Below are positions 19,174-27,907 of a DNA stretch of 64,000 nt, piece by piece. Both the position numbers and the translations under genes were made by a program. The DNA comes from Paraburkholderia saeva (GTDB lineage Bacteria > Pseudomonadota > Gammaproteobacteria > Burkholderiales > Burkholderiaceae). The notes below the pieces were generated by a model, which was not told where the DNA came from, did no database searches, and worked only from the letters and a program-made list of their open reading frames with translations. Position 1 is the first letter of the stretch. Each line of letters opens with the position of its first letter. The stretch spans positions 1 through 64,000 of the forward strand of contig NZ_CAJQZC010000005.1 of the NCBI RefSeq assembly GCF_907164555.1. Reading direction: 5' to 3'.

Positions 19174-20576
19174 GCAGTCTTGCACCCGGCCGCACTGGCT
19201 GGCTTGCGCAGGCAGGCCAGTGGATGCAGCGCCATGGCGCCGCCATCCGCGGCATCCAGTGGGTTGTCGTTGCGGTCTATGCGTTCCTGATTCTGGTGCC
19301 GGCTGTGATGCCGCTGCCCGACGACACGGCGCATCTGTGGACCAACCTGACGCTTGCCGCGCAGTTCGTGTTCTGGGGCATCTGGTGGCCGTTCGTGCTG
19401 CTCTCGATGGTGATGCTCGGTCGCGTATGGTGCGGCGTGTTGTGCCCTGAAGGCGCACTTGCCGAATTCGCCAGCAAATATGGACGCGGCCGGGCCATTC
19501 CGCGCTGGATGCGATGGGGCGGCTGGCCGTTCGTCGCGTTCGGGATCACGACGATCTACGGGCAGATGGTCAGCGTCTACCAGTATCCGAAGGCCGTGCT
19601 GCTGGTGCTCGGTGGCTCGACGTTCGCGGCCATGATTATCGGGTTGCTCTACGGGCGCGAAAAACGCGTCTGGTGCAAATATCTCTGCCCCGTCAACGGG
19701 GTTTTCGCACTTCTGGCGCGGCTCGCGCCGTTCCATTTCAAGGTCGACGAAGACGCGTGGCGCCGTTCGTACAAGGAAGGCGAGCATGGTCATCGCGTGA
19801 TTCCGATCAACTGCGCGCCGCTTTTGCCGTTGCGCAACATGAAGGGCGCGGCGGCGTGCCATATGTGCGGCCGTTGCAGCGGTCACCGCGACGCGATCGC
19901 GCTGACGTGGCGCTCGCCCTCAACCGAAGTCGTCCAGCTCGGCGACAAGCAGGCGAACGCATGGGACACCGCGCTGATCCTGTACGGTCTGCTCGGCATC
20001 GCCATCGGCGCATTCCACTGGACAGGCTCGCCGTGGTTCATCGACCTGAAGATGTTTTTCGCGACATGGCTCGTCGATCACGACATCACGTGGCCGCTCG
20101 AAACCAACGCGCCGTGGTTCCTCTTCACGCACTACCCGGAACAGAACGACGTATTCTCGTGGCTCGACGGGTCGATGATCATCGGCTATATCGTGGCCAC
20201 GGGCGTTGCTTACGGCACCGCGCTGCTGGCGCTGCTGATGGTCGGCACGCGCATGCTTGGCCGCTTCAGCTGGGTGTGCCTGCATCACTTCGCGCAAGGG
20301 CTGATTCCGATCGCGGGCACCGGCGTGTTCCTCGGACTGTCGGCCACCACGCTGTCGCTGCTGCGCGCGGAACACGTGCCGCTGTGGTGGGCGTCGGATG
20401 TACGGATCGGGATTCTCGTCATCGCCAATGTGTGGAGTGCGTGGCTCGCGTGGCTCGTCACGCGCCGCTATAGCACGCAGCTTTTCCAGCGTGGCCTTGC
20501 GATGGTATGGTTCATGGCCGCGTTAGCGGTCGTCGACAGTGCGTGGTGGCTGATGTTCTGGGGCTGGACGCGCTGA
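19170..20576 (+). CDS. ftrD: FtrD, membrane-bound 4Fe-4S ferredoxin-type protein
   Basis: This 468-residue polytopic membrane protein is of the NapH/CcoG-like 4Fe-4S type. Cysteine motifs are GRVWCGVLCPEGAL and KRVWCKYLCPVNG, followed by CAPLLPLRNMKGAAACHMCGRCSGH. It is probably the electron-transfer partner of the FTR1 permease, supplying or removing electrons as iron passes. The ATG at 19170 overlaps the ftrC stop. Many Trp-rich membrane segments fill the C-terminal half. Confidence 0.9.
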   Translation: MSSLAPGRTGWLAQAGQWMQRHGAAIRGIQWVVVAVYAFLILVPAVMPLPDDTAHLWTNLTLAAQFVFWGIWWPFVLLSMVMLGRVWCGVLCPEGALAEFASKYGRGRAIPRWMRWGGWPFVAFGITTIYGQMVSVYQYPKAVLLVLGGSTFAAMIIGLLYGREKRVWCKYLCPVNGVFALLARLAPFHFKVDEDAWRRSYKEGEHGHRVIPINCAPLLPLRNMKGAAACHMCGRCSGHRDAIALTWRSPSTEVVQLGDKQANAWDTALILYGLLGIAIGAFHWTGSPWFIDLKMFFATWLVDHDITWPLETNAPWFLFTHYPEQNDVFSWLDGSMIIGYIVATGVAYGTALLALLMVGTRMLGRFSWVCLHHFAQGLIPIAGTGVFLGLSATTLSLLRAEHVPLWWASDVRIGILVIANVWSAWLAWLVTRRYSTQLFQRGLAMVWFMAALAVVDSAWWLMFWGWTR

Positions 20577-20607
20577 CGGCATTTACAGTCCAGAACGAGG
20601 TCCGACC

Positions 20608-21018
20608 GTGAGAACCAAACCCGCATTAACCGACGAAGACGTCAGGAAAATGGCCGCCGCCGCCGAAGCGCACGCGGCAGCCAATCAATGGAACGTGACC
20701 GTCGCGATTTTCGACGACGGCGGTCATCTGCTTTACCTGCATCGCGGCGATAACACCGCGCCCAGTACAGTCGAGATGGCAATGGGCAAGGGCCGTACCT
20801 CGGTGCTCGGCCGGCGCGAAACGAAGATCTACGAAGAGATCATCAAACAGGGGCGCACGGCGTTCCTGAGCGCGCCGCTCGTCGCGATGGTGGAAGGCGG
20901 CGTGCCGATCGTGGTCGATGGCGAAGTGGTGGGCTCGATCGGCGTCTCGGGCGTGAAGTCGGAACAGGACGCGGCGATCGCCCGTGCGGGTATCGCCGCG
21001 CTCGGACTGGCCGGTTGA
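20608..21018 (+). CDS. GlcG/HbpS-like heme-binding family protein (DUF336)
   Basis: This 136-residue single-domain protein of the GlcG/HbpS family is marked by AAAAEAHAAANQWNVTVAIFDDGG and GGVPIVVDGEVVGSIGVSGV. Members bind heme or act as small accessory proteins; the function is not fixed. It follows ftrD by 31 bases, so it may be part of the same transcript, but it also occurs alone. A terminator follows. Confidence 0.8.
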   Translation: MRTKPALTDEDVRKMAAAAEAHAAANQWNVTVAIFDDGGHLLYLHRGDNTAPSTVEMAMGKGRTSVLGRRETKIYEEIIKQGRTAFLSAPLVAMVEGGVPIVVDGEVVGSIGVSGVKSEQDAAIARAGIAALGLAG

Positions 21019-21095
21019 TTCGCGTTTTCGTGGCGTCCGCCGCGCCAGATCGATAGAGACGTACACAGCGAAAGCACGTTCGCAGCAGCAAAAGA

Positions 21096-21131
21096 AAAAG
21101 CCGTGTGGATGATTTCATCCACACGGCTTTT
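21096..21131. terminator. Bidirectional terminator between glcG-like gene and hemP
   Basis: AAAAGCCGTGTGGATGA pairs with TCATCCACACGGCTTTT, a 17-bp stem around a two-base loop, with A and T runs. It lies between two converging genes. Confidence 0.88.
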
Positions 21132-21342
21132 GCATTTCAATCAGTCGCGATGCACGCGAGTGGCGCATGCGCACTGCAGTGAGAACCAAAAAAGCGGCCT
21201 GGCTGGCTGCGACGGCTGGCTTGGTGTCTGCACGAAGGGGTCTAGATCTCACGTGCAAGCCGTCGATGGCTGGCTACTGCCCAACACCTCCCGGAGAGGT
21301 GGTCCCCACAATACCTGGTACGTACTGAGTCCTGCTGGCTGC
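21132..21342. other. Intergenic spacer before hemP end
   Basis: There is no gene here. A short GC-rich, C/T/G-repeating stretch (GGCTGGCTGCGACGGCTGGC type) is present; no RNA family is recognised. Confidence 0.4.
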
Positions 21343-21630
21343 TTACTTCGTCAGGATCAGCTTGCCGAGCCGCGTGGCCCGAAGCTGATACGTCTCGCCG
21401 TTATGCGTGATGCTGACGTGGCTGCGCCCTTGCAACAGCGAATCGCTCGTGACGCTACGTTCGACTGACTCCGCCCGGCTCTGGTCAGGGCCTTCCGTGC
21501 GGCTACGGTTCCGGCTGCCGTCGAGGTCGCGCGCCGGCATGGCGGGCTTCGGACGGCTGGTCAGCGCGGCGTTCGGCGAGCGGCGCAGGCTGAGTGTGGA
21601 AGAGCGCGTGAAGTCTGTCATTCGTGGCAT
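21343..21630 (-). CDS. hemP: HemP/HmuP hemin uptake protein
   Basis: The C-terminal 20 residues (HNGETYQLRATRLGKLILTK) are the HemP signature. The 95-residue protein has a longer, Ser/Arg-rich N-terminus than most HemP proteins. HemP/HmuP activates heme-uptake genes in related bacteria. No heme receptor gene is next to it. A Fur box lies about 30 bases before the chosen start (21660-21678). ATG 21621 is an alternative start. Confidence 0.88.
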   Translation of the reverse strand: MPRMTDFTRSSTLSLRRSPNAALTSRPKPAMPARDLDGSRNRSRTEGPDQSRAESVERSVTSDSLLQGRSHVSITHNGETYQLRATRLGKLILTK

Positions 21631-21659
21631 CGGCTGGTTGATTCGATGGATGAATTCTA

Positions 21660-21678
21660 AATGATAACAATTCCCATT
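21660..21678 (-). promoter_or_regulatory. Fur box upstream of hemP
   Basis: AATGATAACAATTCCCATT closely resembles the site upstream of bfd and the general Fur box. It lies at the expected place for control of the leftward hemP transcript. Confidence 0.78.
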
Positions 21679-21814
21679 TACAAGGTTGCGTAATTCATCG
21701 CATTGCAATTCCGATAGGCAAGGCTGCCAGTGGATTCGAGGAGTCGGGAAGGAGGCGAAGCGTGGGGTGGAGCGACGGTCGCATCGAGCCGTCGCAAAGG
21801 CACGCGAGAGGGAA

Positions 21815-22300
21815 TCAGTGCAGTTGGCCCGGCGCCTGGCCGTCGCCCTGCACGTACTGACGAATGAGACGAACCGTGTCGATGTCCGACTCGCGATACG
21901 CCGATTTCACGATCTCACTGGTGGTGCGCTCGTCTTCGGTATCGGCGCTCGGCAATGTGGTTTCGTATTTGAAGCGCAGAAACAGTTGCAGGTCGTCCGG
22001 CGCCTCGATCGACATCGTGAGCGATCCGCCGACATACGACTCCGTCGCGAGAATGTCGTAACGCACGCTCTCGCCTGCCATGAGTGTCACCCGATCGCGC
22101 ACGATGGCCTGGCCATAGTGCAGTTCGCGCTCGAGCGTGCTGTCCGTACGCGAAAGGATCGTGCAACTGTCGAGACCCAGTACGAAGAGCTGCGGCTGCT
22201 CCGCGCGCAGCACGAGTCCTTCCCACAACTGCTCGCGGGTCATGGTTTCAACGAAGGGGTTCAACGGATCGTTGATCTGGATCAGATGTTCGAAATTCAA
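21815..22300 (-). CDS. DUF1857 / SRPBCC-family protein
   Basis: This 161-residue protein starts MNFEHLIQINDPLNPFVETMTREQLWEGL and resembles the DUF1857 branch of the START-like SRPBCC fold, which forms a small-molecule-binding cavity. The ligand is unknown. It reads leftward in a loose group with OsmC and pirin genes. No signal peptide or membrane segment is seen. Confidence 0.75.
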   Translation of the reverse strand: MNFEHLIQINDPLNPFVETMTREQLWEGLVLRAEQPQLFVLGLDSCTILSRTDSTLERELHYGQAIVRDRVTLMAGESVRYDILATESYVGGSLTMSIEAPDDLQLFLRFKYETTLPSADTEDERTTSEIVKSAYRESDIDTVRLIRQYVQGDGQAPGQLH

Positions 22301-22367
22301 GACGACTGCTTCCTCTTAAGACGCTGCATGACCGGCATCAACAGACGATGCCAGTTGTGCATCGGTA

Positions 22368-22766
22368 TCAGGCCGCGGTGAGCCCGGTGCGCACCGAGAT
22401 CGGACGCGTCAGGATCTTGTGCACCGGGCACGCATTGGCGATTTGCAAGAGCCGTTCCCGCTGCTCGTCCGAGAGCTCGCCTTCGAGCGTGACCTTGCGG
22501 TCGATCGTCGTGCCTTCGTCGCCGGTTTCGATCGACAGCGTGACGCGTACATCCGCAAGCGGCCAGCCCTTGCGCTGGGCGTACATCTTCAGGGTAATCG
22601 ACGTGCACGCGCCGAGGCTCGACAGCAGTATCGAAACAGGCCCCGGACCGCGATCGCCGCCGCCGAGTGATTCAGGTTCGTCGGCGATCCATGTATGCGC
22701 GCCGTCGTCCAGCAAAACCAGGAAATTCGTCGAACCAATGTGGGCGGTGACTGCGGGCTCTACCAT
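22368..22766 (-). CDS. OsmC-family peroxide-reducing protein
   Basis: This is a 132-residue OsmC/Ohr-type protein with the two family cysteines in GACTSITLKMYAQRKG and NACPVHKIL. Such proteins reduce organic hydroperoxides in the cytoplasm. The ATG at 22766 gives the standard N-terminus (MVEPAVTAHIGSTNF). It is probably an independent or short-operon gene. Confidence 0.85.
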   Translation of the reverse strand: MVEPAVTAHIGSTNFLVLLDDGAHTWIADEPESLGGGDRGPGPVSILLSSLGACTSITLKMYAQRKGWPLADVRVTLSIETGDEGTTIDRKVTLEGELSDEQRERLLQIANACPVHKILTRPISVRTGLTAA

Positions 22767-22943
22767 GCGATCTCCTGCGGGACAGCGGTGGACGCCGCGC
22801 GGGACACGCCGCGCGGCAAGAGCCGTTATTGTGAACGAATTTGTGAAGATTCGGGTCGCGCACCTGCACGCGATACTGAAGCGCCATCGCAGCGAACGAA
22901 GCGAGACGCCCAGAAGGGCGCGCAGGACTGCCACGTGCGCTGA

Positions 22944-23816
22944 TCAATGCGTGATCTGTCCCATCCGGCCAGCCTGGTAATCGATGACGGCCTGACGGAT
23001 TTCGTCCTCGGTGTTCATGACAAACGGGCCGTAACGCACGACAGGTTCGTTGAGCGGCACGCCGCCCAGCAGCAGGACGTCGAGCGGTTCATCGCCAGTT
23101 GCGAGCGTCACGGTGTCGCCTTCGTCGCCGAACACGACCATCGTGCGCGCATCGACCTCGCGACGATCTTCGCCGTACCGGCCATTGCCCGACAGCCCGT
23201 ACGCGAACACGCGGAAATCGCGCGGCACCGGATGCACGATGCTCGCGCCTGGTTGCAGCGTGAAATGCTGATACAGGATCGGCGTGCGCGTCTCGATCGG
23301 CGCCTTCACGCCGAGCGCCTCGCCGGCGATCACCTTCACGCGCACCTTGCCATCCGCCGAAGTCGCGACCGGAATGTCCGCCGATGGCATTTCCTGGTAA
23401 CGCGGCGCGATCATCTTGTCACGGCGTGGCAGGTTCACCCACACCTGCAGGCCGTGCACGCGGCCACCCGTGGCGACGAACGACGGATCGGGCATCTCGC
23501 TGTGCACGACGCCCGCGCCGGCTGTCATCCATTGCACGTCGCCCTGGCGTAGCGTGCCCGAATGGCCGGCGGAGTCCTTGTGACCGAATTCACCTTCGAG
23601 TACGTACGTGACCGTTTCGAAGCCGCGATGCGGATGATCCGGCGCGCCTTTCGCCTCGCCGGGCGCGTAGTCGACCGGACCCATCTCGTCGAGCAGCAGG
23701 AACGGATCGAAATCCATCAGCATGCGCGTCGGAAACGGTCGATGGACGATGAAGCCGCCACCCTCGGTCGTGCGAAGCGCGGGATACGTGCGTTCGATCG
23801 TGCGTGTCGTGCTCAT
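22944..23816 (-). CDS. Pirin family protein
   Basis: This 290-residue bicupin shows the pirin metal motif HPHRGFETVTYVLEGE (His-x-His-x-n-Glu) near residue 58. Bacterial pirins are iron-binding proteins, some with quercetinase activity. GAGGTG precedes ATG 23816 by seven bases; a GTG at 23825 in frame is less likely. It diverges from a LysR regulator, an arrangement common for pirins, suggesting the regulator controls it. Confidence 0.88.
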   Translation of the reverse strand: MSTTRTIERTYPALRTTEGGGFIVHRPFPTRMLMDFDPFLLLDEMGPVDYAPGEAKGAPDHPHRGFETVTYVLEGEFGHKDSAGHSGTLRQGDVQWMTAGAGVVHSEMPDPSFVATGGRVHGLQVWVNLPRRDKMIAPRYQEMPSADIPVATSADGKVRVKVIAGEALGVKAPIETRTPILYQHFTLQPGASIVHPVPRDFRVFAYGLSGNGRYGEDRREVDARTMVVFGDEGDTVTLATGDEPLDVLLLGGVPLNEPVVRYGPFVMNTEDEIRQAVIDYQAGRMGQITH

Positions 23817-23938
23817 CAAAGTCACCTCGGAAAATGGGGAATAGCATCATTTTTAGAACATAGCGCTATTATAGGGACGCATTTTCGCGGTGCCAGCCGC
23901 CGTCTCGCAATGGATTGTTCTATGAGTGGAACGATGAA

Positions 23939-24949
23939 ATGAAGATCGACTCGCATAACCTGAACGACCTGATGTATTTCTCGCAGGTGGTCGAGCACGG
24001 TGGATTTTCGGCGGCGGAGCGCGTGCTCGGCATTTCGAAATCGCGCCTGTCGCGTCGTCTGACCGAACTCGAGGCATCGCTCGGCGTGCGTTTGTTGCAG
24101 CGTTCCACGCGCAAGCTCGCGCTGACGGAGGCGGGCCAGCTCTTCTACCAGCACTGTCAGGCGATGCTTTCCGAAGCGCAGGCGGCGGTCAACGTCGTCC
24201 AGCAGTTGCGTTCGTCGCCACGCGGCACGGTTCGCGTGAGCGTCCCGGTGACGATTTCGCAGACGATCCTCTCCGAAATCATGCCGGAGTTCATGCATCG
24301 GTATCCGGAAGTGCGCGTCGTGATGCGGGTCACGAATCGCGTCATCGATCTGTACGAAGATTCGATCGACGTTGCACTGCGCGTGCGCTCCGAGCCGCCG
24401 CAAAGCGCCAATATCGTGGTGCGGCCGCTATGGCGCACGCAGCAGATGCTCGTCGGCGCGCCGAGCCTTTTGAACCAGAATGCGCCGCCGCTGGAACCGG
24501 CCGACCTCGCGCGCTTTGAAACGCTCGATACGCCTTCCACGGATGGGCGGCACGTCTTCACCCTGATCGCGCCCGATGGCACGCGTCATCTGCACGAACA
24601 CGAGCCGCGTCTGGTGAGCGCCGACCTGATGATGGTGCTTGAAGCGGTCATGGCGGGTGTCGGTATCGCTGCGTTGCCGGAGATGATGTACGGCGCAGCG
24701 TTACGCTCGGGCAAACTTTCGCCAGTGATGCCCGGCTGGACATTGCCGACGCCGCAACTCTACGCCGTCTTCGTCTCGCGGCAGGGCATGGTGCCGGCCG
24801 TGCGCGCGTTCGTCGACTATCTGGTCGAGATGCTCGATGAGCAGAACGGCGCCTACGTCATGAAGGAATGTCCGGACAGCCGCCCGGAGATGCGCCCGCT
24901 GAAAGCAGCCGATGCGTCCAGAAGCGCCGACATCGCTTTTGGCATTTAA
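23939..24949 (+). CDS. LysR-family transcriptional regulator
   Basis: This 336-residue regulator has an N-terminal winged helix-turn-helix (LMYFSQVVEHGGFSAAERVLG, then ISKSRLSRRLTELE) and the usual two-lobed effector domain. It starts at ATG 23939; an upstream TTG frame is unlikely. It is divergent from pirin by about 120 bases, so it probably activates or represses that gene. The effector is unknown. The C-terminal tail is longer than average. Confidence 0.88.
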   Translation: MKIDSHNLNDLMYFSQVVEHGGFSAAERVLGISKSRLSRRLTELEASLGVRLLQRSTRKLALTEAGQLFYQHCQAMLSEAQAAVNVVQQLRSSPRGTVRVSVPVTISQTILSEIMPEFMHRYPEVRVVMRVTNRVIDLYEDSIDVALRVRSEPPQSANIVVRPLWRTQQMLVGAPSLLNQNAPPLEPADLARFETLDTPSTDGRHVFTLIAPDGTRHLHEHEPRLVSADLMMVLEAVMAGVGIAALPEMMYGAALRSGKLSPVMPGWTLPTPQLYAVFVSRQGMVPAVRAFVDYLVEMLDEQNGAYVMKECPDSRPEMRPLKAADASRSADIAFGI

Positions 24950-25041
24950 GCGCGGGCAGTGATCGGTACTTTCAATGGCCGTTTGCTTGAATGCGCGCGC
25001 TGACGGGCCTATAGTGAAATCCCTTCGCTAAGGAGTCTCTT

Positions 25042-25152
25042 ATGCGAAAACTCATGGCCGCTATCATAGCGAGCCTGATAGGGCTGAGCGCGCTGTCCGT
25101 GTCGACCACGGCTGTCGCATGCGGTGACTCCGGCTACTCTCATGGCAAGTGA
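25042..25152 (+). CDS. Tiny exported peptide
   Basis: A 36-residue peptide, MRKLMAAIIASLIGL..., consists of a signal peptide (cleavage near TAVA) followed by only about ten residues, CGDSGYSHGK. AAGGAG lies 10 bases upstream of the ATG, and a strong terminator follows. The Cys directly after AVA could be a lipobox-like cysteine, though the -3 position (Ala) is weak for that. No family is recognised. Confidence 0.55.
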   Translation: MRKLMAAIIASLIGLSALSVSTTAVACGDSGYSHGK

Positions 25153-25185
25153 TCCCGCCGCCCGAAGGCGCCGAGTGCGCACAAA

Positions 25186-25217
25186 AAAAGGCCTTCATCT
25201 GACGATGAAGGCCTTTT
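25186..25217. terminator. Bidirectional terminator between tiny peptide gene and exbD
   Basis: AAAAGGCCTTCATC pairs with GATGAAGGCCTTTT around a TGAC loop. It is flanked by A and T runs and lies between converging genes. Confidence 0.9.
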
Positions 25218-25288
25218 ACTTTGTCCGTTGCGTTTAGCCTGAAAAAACAGGGGTTTTCTGCGCCCGGACCGCGCAACGAAGCGGCGTT

Positions 25289-25705
25289 TTACTTCTTCGG
25301 TTCCGTGACGAAACCAATCTTCGTCAGACCACCGGCCTGCGCCGCGGACATGACTTCGGCGACCTTCTCGTATGCAACCTTGCGGTCCGCATTCAGGTGA
25401 AGTTCGGGCTGCGGCGTGACCTGCGCGGCGGCTGCAATCTTCGCCTGCAGCGCGTCACCTGTCACCGGCACGTCGTCCCACAGAACGGTGCCGTCAGCCT
25501 GTACGTTGACGGTGACCTGCGCAGGCTTCGTCTCTTCTTTCTGGCTGCTCGCATGCGGCAGGTCGATCTTCACCGCGTGGCGAATCACCGGAATCGTGAC
25601 CATGAAAACGATCAGGAGAACCAGCATGACGTCGACGAGCGGCGTCATGTTGATCTCATTCATCAGACCATCGTCATCGTCGCCGGCAAAGGGGCTCATT
25701 GCCAT
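25289..25705 (-). CDS. exbD: ExbD/TolR biopolymer transport protein
   Basis: This 138-residue inner-membrane protein has one N-terminal transmembrane helix carrying the proton-pathway Asp in the family motif MNEINMTPLVDVMLVLLIVFM, followed by a periplasmic domain. With ExbB it powers TonB for transport across the outer membrane. The gene order on the minus strand is tonB-exbB-exbD. It starts at ATG 25705. Confidence 0.92.
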   Translation of the reverse strand: MAMSPFAGDDDDGLMNEINMTPLVDVMLVLLIVFMVTIPVIRHAVKIDLPHASSQKEETKPAQVTVNVQADGTVLWDDVPVTGDALQAKIAAAAQVTPQPELHLNADRKVAYEKVAEVMSAAQAGGLTKIGFVTEPKK

Positions 25706-25718
25706 GGGATCGCCTCGC

Positions 25719-26450
25719 TCAGTGGGTGCGCGCGGCGAGACGCAGGCCGTCGCCACGCTTGCTCGACGACAGGCGCGCGCCCGTCACGAAGAATGCGTGC
25801 AGACCATGGGCGAAACGGCTCAGCTTGCTCACGACGGCCTTGTTCGCGCGCGTCAGTGCGTTGTAGCCAAGCACTGCCGGAATCGCGACGAAAAGGCCAA
25901 ACGCCGTCATGATCAGCGCTTCACCGACCGGACCCGCCACCTGGTCGATCGACGACTGACCCGCCGCGCCGATCGCCAGCAGGGCGTGATAGATGCCCCA
26001 CACCGTGCCGAAGAGGCCCACGAACGGCGCCGTGCTGCCGATCGAGGCGAGAATCGCAAGGCCGCTCTGCATGCGGGCGACGCTTTCGTCCATCGTGTCT
26101 TTCAGGCAGCGCGTGACCCAGTCGGACACATCCATGCGGTCGTGCAGATGCGGTTGCGTCTGATGATGGTGATCGGCGGCTTCCTGGCCCGACAGCGCGA
26201 GCGCGAGGAACGGATTGTCCTGCGGCGTCGACGCGTGCGCGCCAAGCTTCTTCACGCCGTCAGCGAGATCGTCCGAATGCCAGAATGCCTGTTCGGCGTT
26301 CTTCGTCAGACGGTTCAGACGCATCACGTTCCAGCTCTTGATGACGATGACCGTCCACGACAGCACCGACATGATGACCAGCGTGAGCGCGATGCCGCGC
26401 GTCACAAAGTCCCCTTGCGCCCATACGTGGGCGATGCCGTAGTTTTCCAT
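25719..26450 (-). CDS. exbB: ExbB MotA/TolQ-type proton channel
   Basis: This 243-residue polytopic membrane protein has hydrophobic segments near residues 15-35, 130-155 and 175-200. It shows the family motif LFGTVWGIYHALLAIG with the conserved Thr. It forms the proton channel of the TonB energy-transducing complex with ExbD. It is 13 bases upstream of exbD in the same operon. Confidence 0.92.
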   Translation of the reverse strand: MENYGIAHVWAQGDFVTRGIALTLVIMSVLSWTVIVIKSWNVMRLNRLTKNAEQAFWHSDDLADGVKKLGAHASTPQDNPFLALALSGQEAADHHHQTQPHLHDRMDVSDWVTRCLKDTMDESVARMQSGLAILASIGSTAPFVGLFGTVWGIYHALLAIGAAGQSSIDQVAGPVGEALIMTAFGLFVAIPAVLGYNALTRANKAVVSKLSRFAHGLHAFFVTGARLSSSKRGDGLRLAARTH

Positions 26451-26480
26451 TGCAATTCCTTTTTTTAAAATCTGGATCAG

Positions 26481-27230
26481 TCAATCAGTCAGGCTGAATG
26501 CGAAAGGCTGGGTATAGGTCGCGCGGATCGCCTCGCCGTTCTCGATGTACGGCTTGCACGAACTGCTGCGCATCGCTGCGAGCGCGGCATCGTCGAGGCG
26601 GCCGAAACCGCTGCTCTTCTTCAGCTCGATGTTTTCGATCTTGCCAGTCAACCCCACGACGAACTTGACCATCGCCGTGCCGGTTTCGTTGTGTCGTTTC
26701 GACAGCACCGGGTAATCGGGCTGCGCGATGCTGCAATCGAGATGCGCGACGTTCTTCGGCGCGGACAGCGCCATGGTCGGCTTGCCGATCGCGGGCGCAG
26801 CCGCTTCAGCCGGTGCGGGCGCGGGCGCGGGCGTTGCAGGCGCAGGCGGTGCCGGCGGCGCGGGCTCCGGCGTGGAAATTTCGTGCTGCGACGGTGCGGC
26901 GGCTTCCGGCAGGGGCGTGGGTGTCGGTTTCGCGACCGGGCGCGGCTGGATCTTCGGCTTGACCTGCGGCACGGGTGGCGTGGGTTTGGGCGGCGTCGGT
27001 GTCGACTGGATCGCGGCCGGTGCGGCGACGGGCGCCGGGCTCAGCAGTTCCGCGGTGATCGTGCGCGATTCGAGGGCGCGCGGCACCGGTTCGTCGCGGG
27101 CGATCAGGACTGCCACCAGCAGCGCAACGTGCAGTGCGGCGACGACAGCGGTTGCCGTAACGACACGGCGATTGAAGCGAGTGGGCTGTGCCAGCGAAAT
27201 GCCGTGTGGGGCGTTATACGAAGGCTGCAT
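26481..27230 (-). CDS. tonB: TonB energy transducer
   Basis: The 249-residue protein has one N-terminal transmembrane helix (TATAVVAALHVALLVAVLIA) and a long Pro/Ala/Lys-rich periplasmic stalk. It ends in a TonB C-terminal domain (SCKPYIENGEAIRATYTQPF). It transmits proton-motive force to outer-membrane receptors, fitting the nearby iron genes. Start choice is between ATG 27230 and 27251; neither has a clear Shine-Dalgarno. Confidence 0.9.
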   Translation of the reverse strand: MQPSYNAPHGISLAQPTRFNRRVVTATAVVAALHVALLVAVLIARDEPVPRALESRTITAELLSPAPVAAPAAIQSTPTPPKPTPPVPQVKPKIQPRPVAKPTPTPLPEAAAPSQHEISTPEPAPPAPPAPATPAPAPAPAEAAAPAIGKPTMALSAPKNVAHLDCSIAQPDYPVLSKRHNETGTAMVKFVVGLTGKIENIELKKSSGFGRLDDAALAAMRSSSCKPYIENGEAIRATYTQPFAFSLTD

Positions 27231-27290
27231 GTTATGGGAGCCAGACGGCATCGGACGTGCCGCCGATGCAATACTGCGGGCGAAACAGCG

Positions 27291-27353
27291 TCATTTTCGG
27301 AAGATCAGCAAGGAGATGCACAGGGTAGTCAGAAAACCGATCAGCAATTCCAT
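27291..27353 (-). CDS. Possible 20-residue membrane peptide upstream of tonB
   Basis: A minus-strand reading frame, MELLIGFLTTLCISLLIFRK, is preceded by AGGAG six bases before the ATG, a far better ribosome site than tonB itself has. It would be a single hydrophobic helix with a positive C-terminus. Being upstream of tonB on the same strand, it could be a leader or a small subunit. This is inferred only from the sequence; no homologue is known to me. Confidence 0.45.
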   Translation of the reverse strand: MELLIGFLTTLCISLLIFRK

Positions 27354-27481
27354 CTCGAACTCCTGTTACAGGGTGAGCGGTAGCTGGCTGGTGTCGTGAC
27401 TGGCTTGCTGACGGCGGGTGGATCGAAACAACGACGACGGCAGGACGCGTCGCGGCCAGAGCCGCACGCGCGCCCGCGGTA

Positions 27482-27718
27482 TCAGGCAGCCTTGCGTTCG
27501 TAGAACGTCAGCGGCACCGGTTGCGCATGATGCTCGACGCCGCAGCGGCTCACGCAGACGCCGCTTTGCGCCATGACGTCACGCACGGTTTCTTCGCATT
27601 TACCGCAACAACTCGCAACGCCCAGTTCGAACTGGAGTTCATCGAACGAATCGATGCCTTCCGCAATGGAGGCGCGGATCTTCCGGTCGGAAACAGACTT
27701 GCATACGCATACGATCAT
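27482..27718 (-). CDS. bfd: Bfd, bacterioferritin-associated ferredoxin
   Basis: This 78-residue [2Fe-2S] ferredoxin has the Bfd cysteine pattern CVCKSVSD at the N-terminus and CCGKCEETV near residue 38. Bfd reduces bacterioferritin so that stored iron is released. The C-terminus is longer than in E. coli and includes extra Cys (VCVSRCG). A Fur box lies just upstream, matching induction under iron starvation. The bfr gene is about 1.5 kb away. Confidence 0.92.
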   Translation of the reverse strand: MIVCVCKSVSDRKIRASIAEGIDSFDELQFELGVASCCGKCEETVRDVMAQSGVCVSRCGVEHHAQPVPLTFYERKAA

Positions 27719-27741
27719 GGTGTGGTGCGATAGCTAACGTT

Positions 27742-27760
27742 AATGCGAATTATTATCATT
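27742..27760 (-). promoter_or_regulatory. Fur box upstream of bfd
   Basis: AATGCGAATTATTATCATT (plus-strand reading) is a close match to the Fur consensus and is 24 bases upstream of the bfd ATG. Confidence 0.85.
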
Positions 27761-27907
27761 ATGTTTGGGGCGTTTGGCAAGCGTCATATCCGGATTTTTG
27801 TAACAAAACCAGCCTGTTAGGAGGGTTTCCTGCTGGCGTGGGAGGACGGGGAAGCGACGAAATAGCCTTCCGGACTGCCAGAAGGCCATCTGACGGCCCG
27901 CAAGGGC

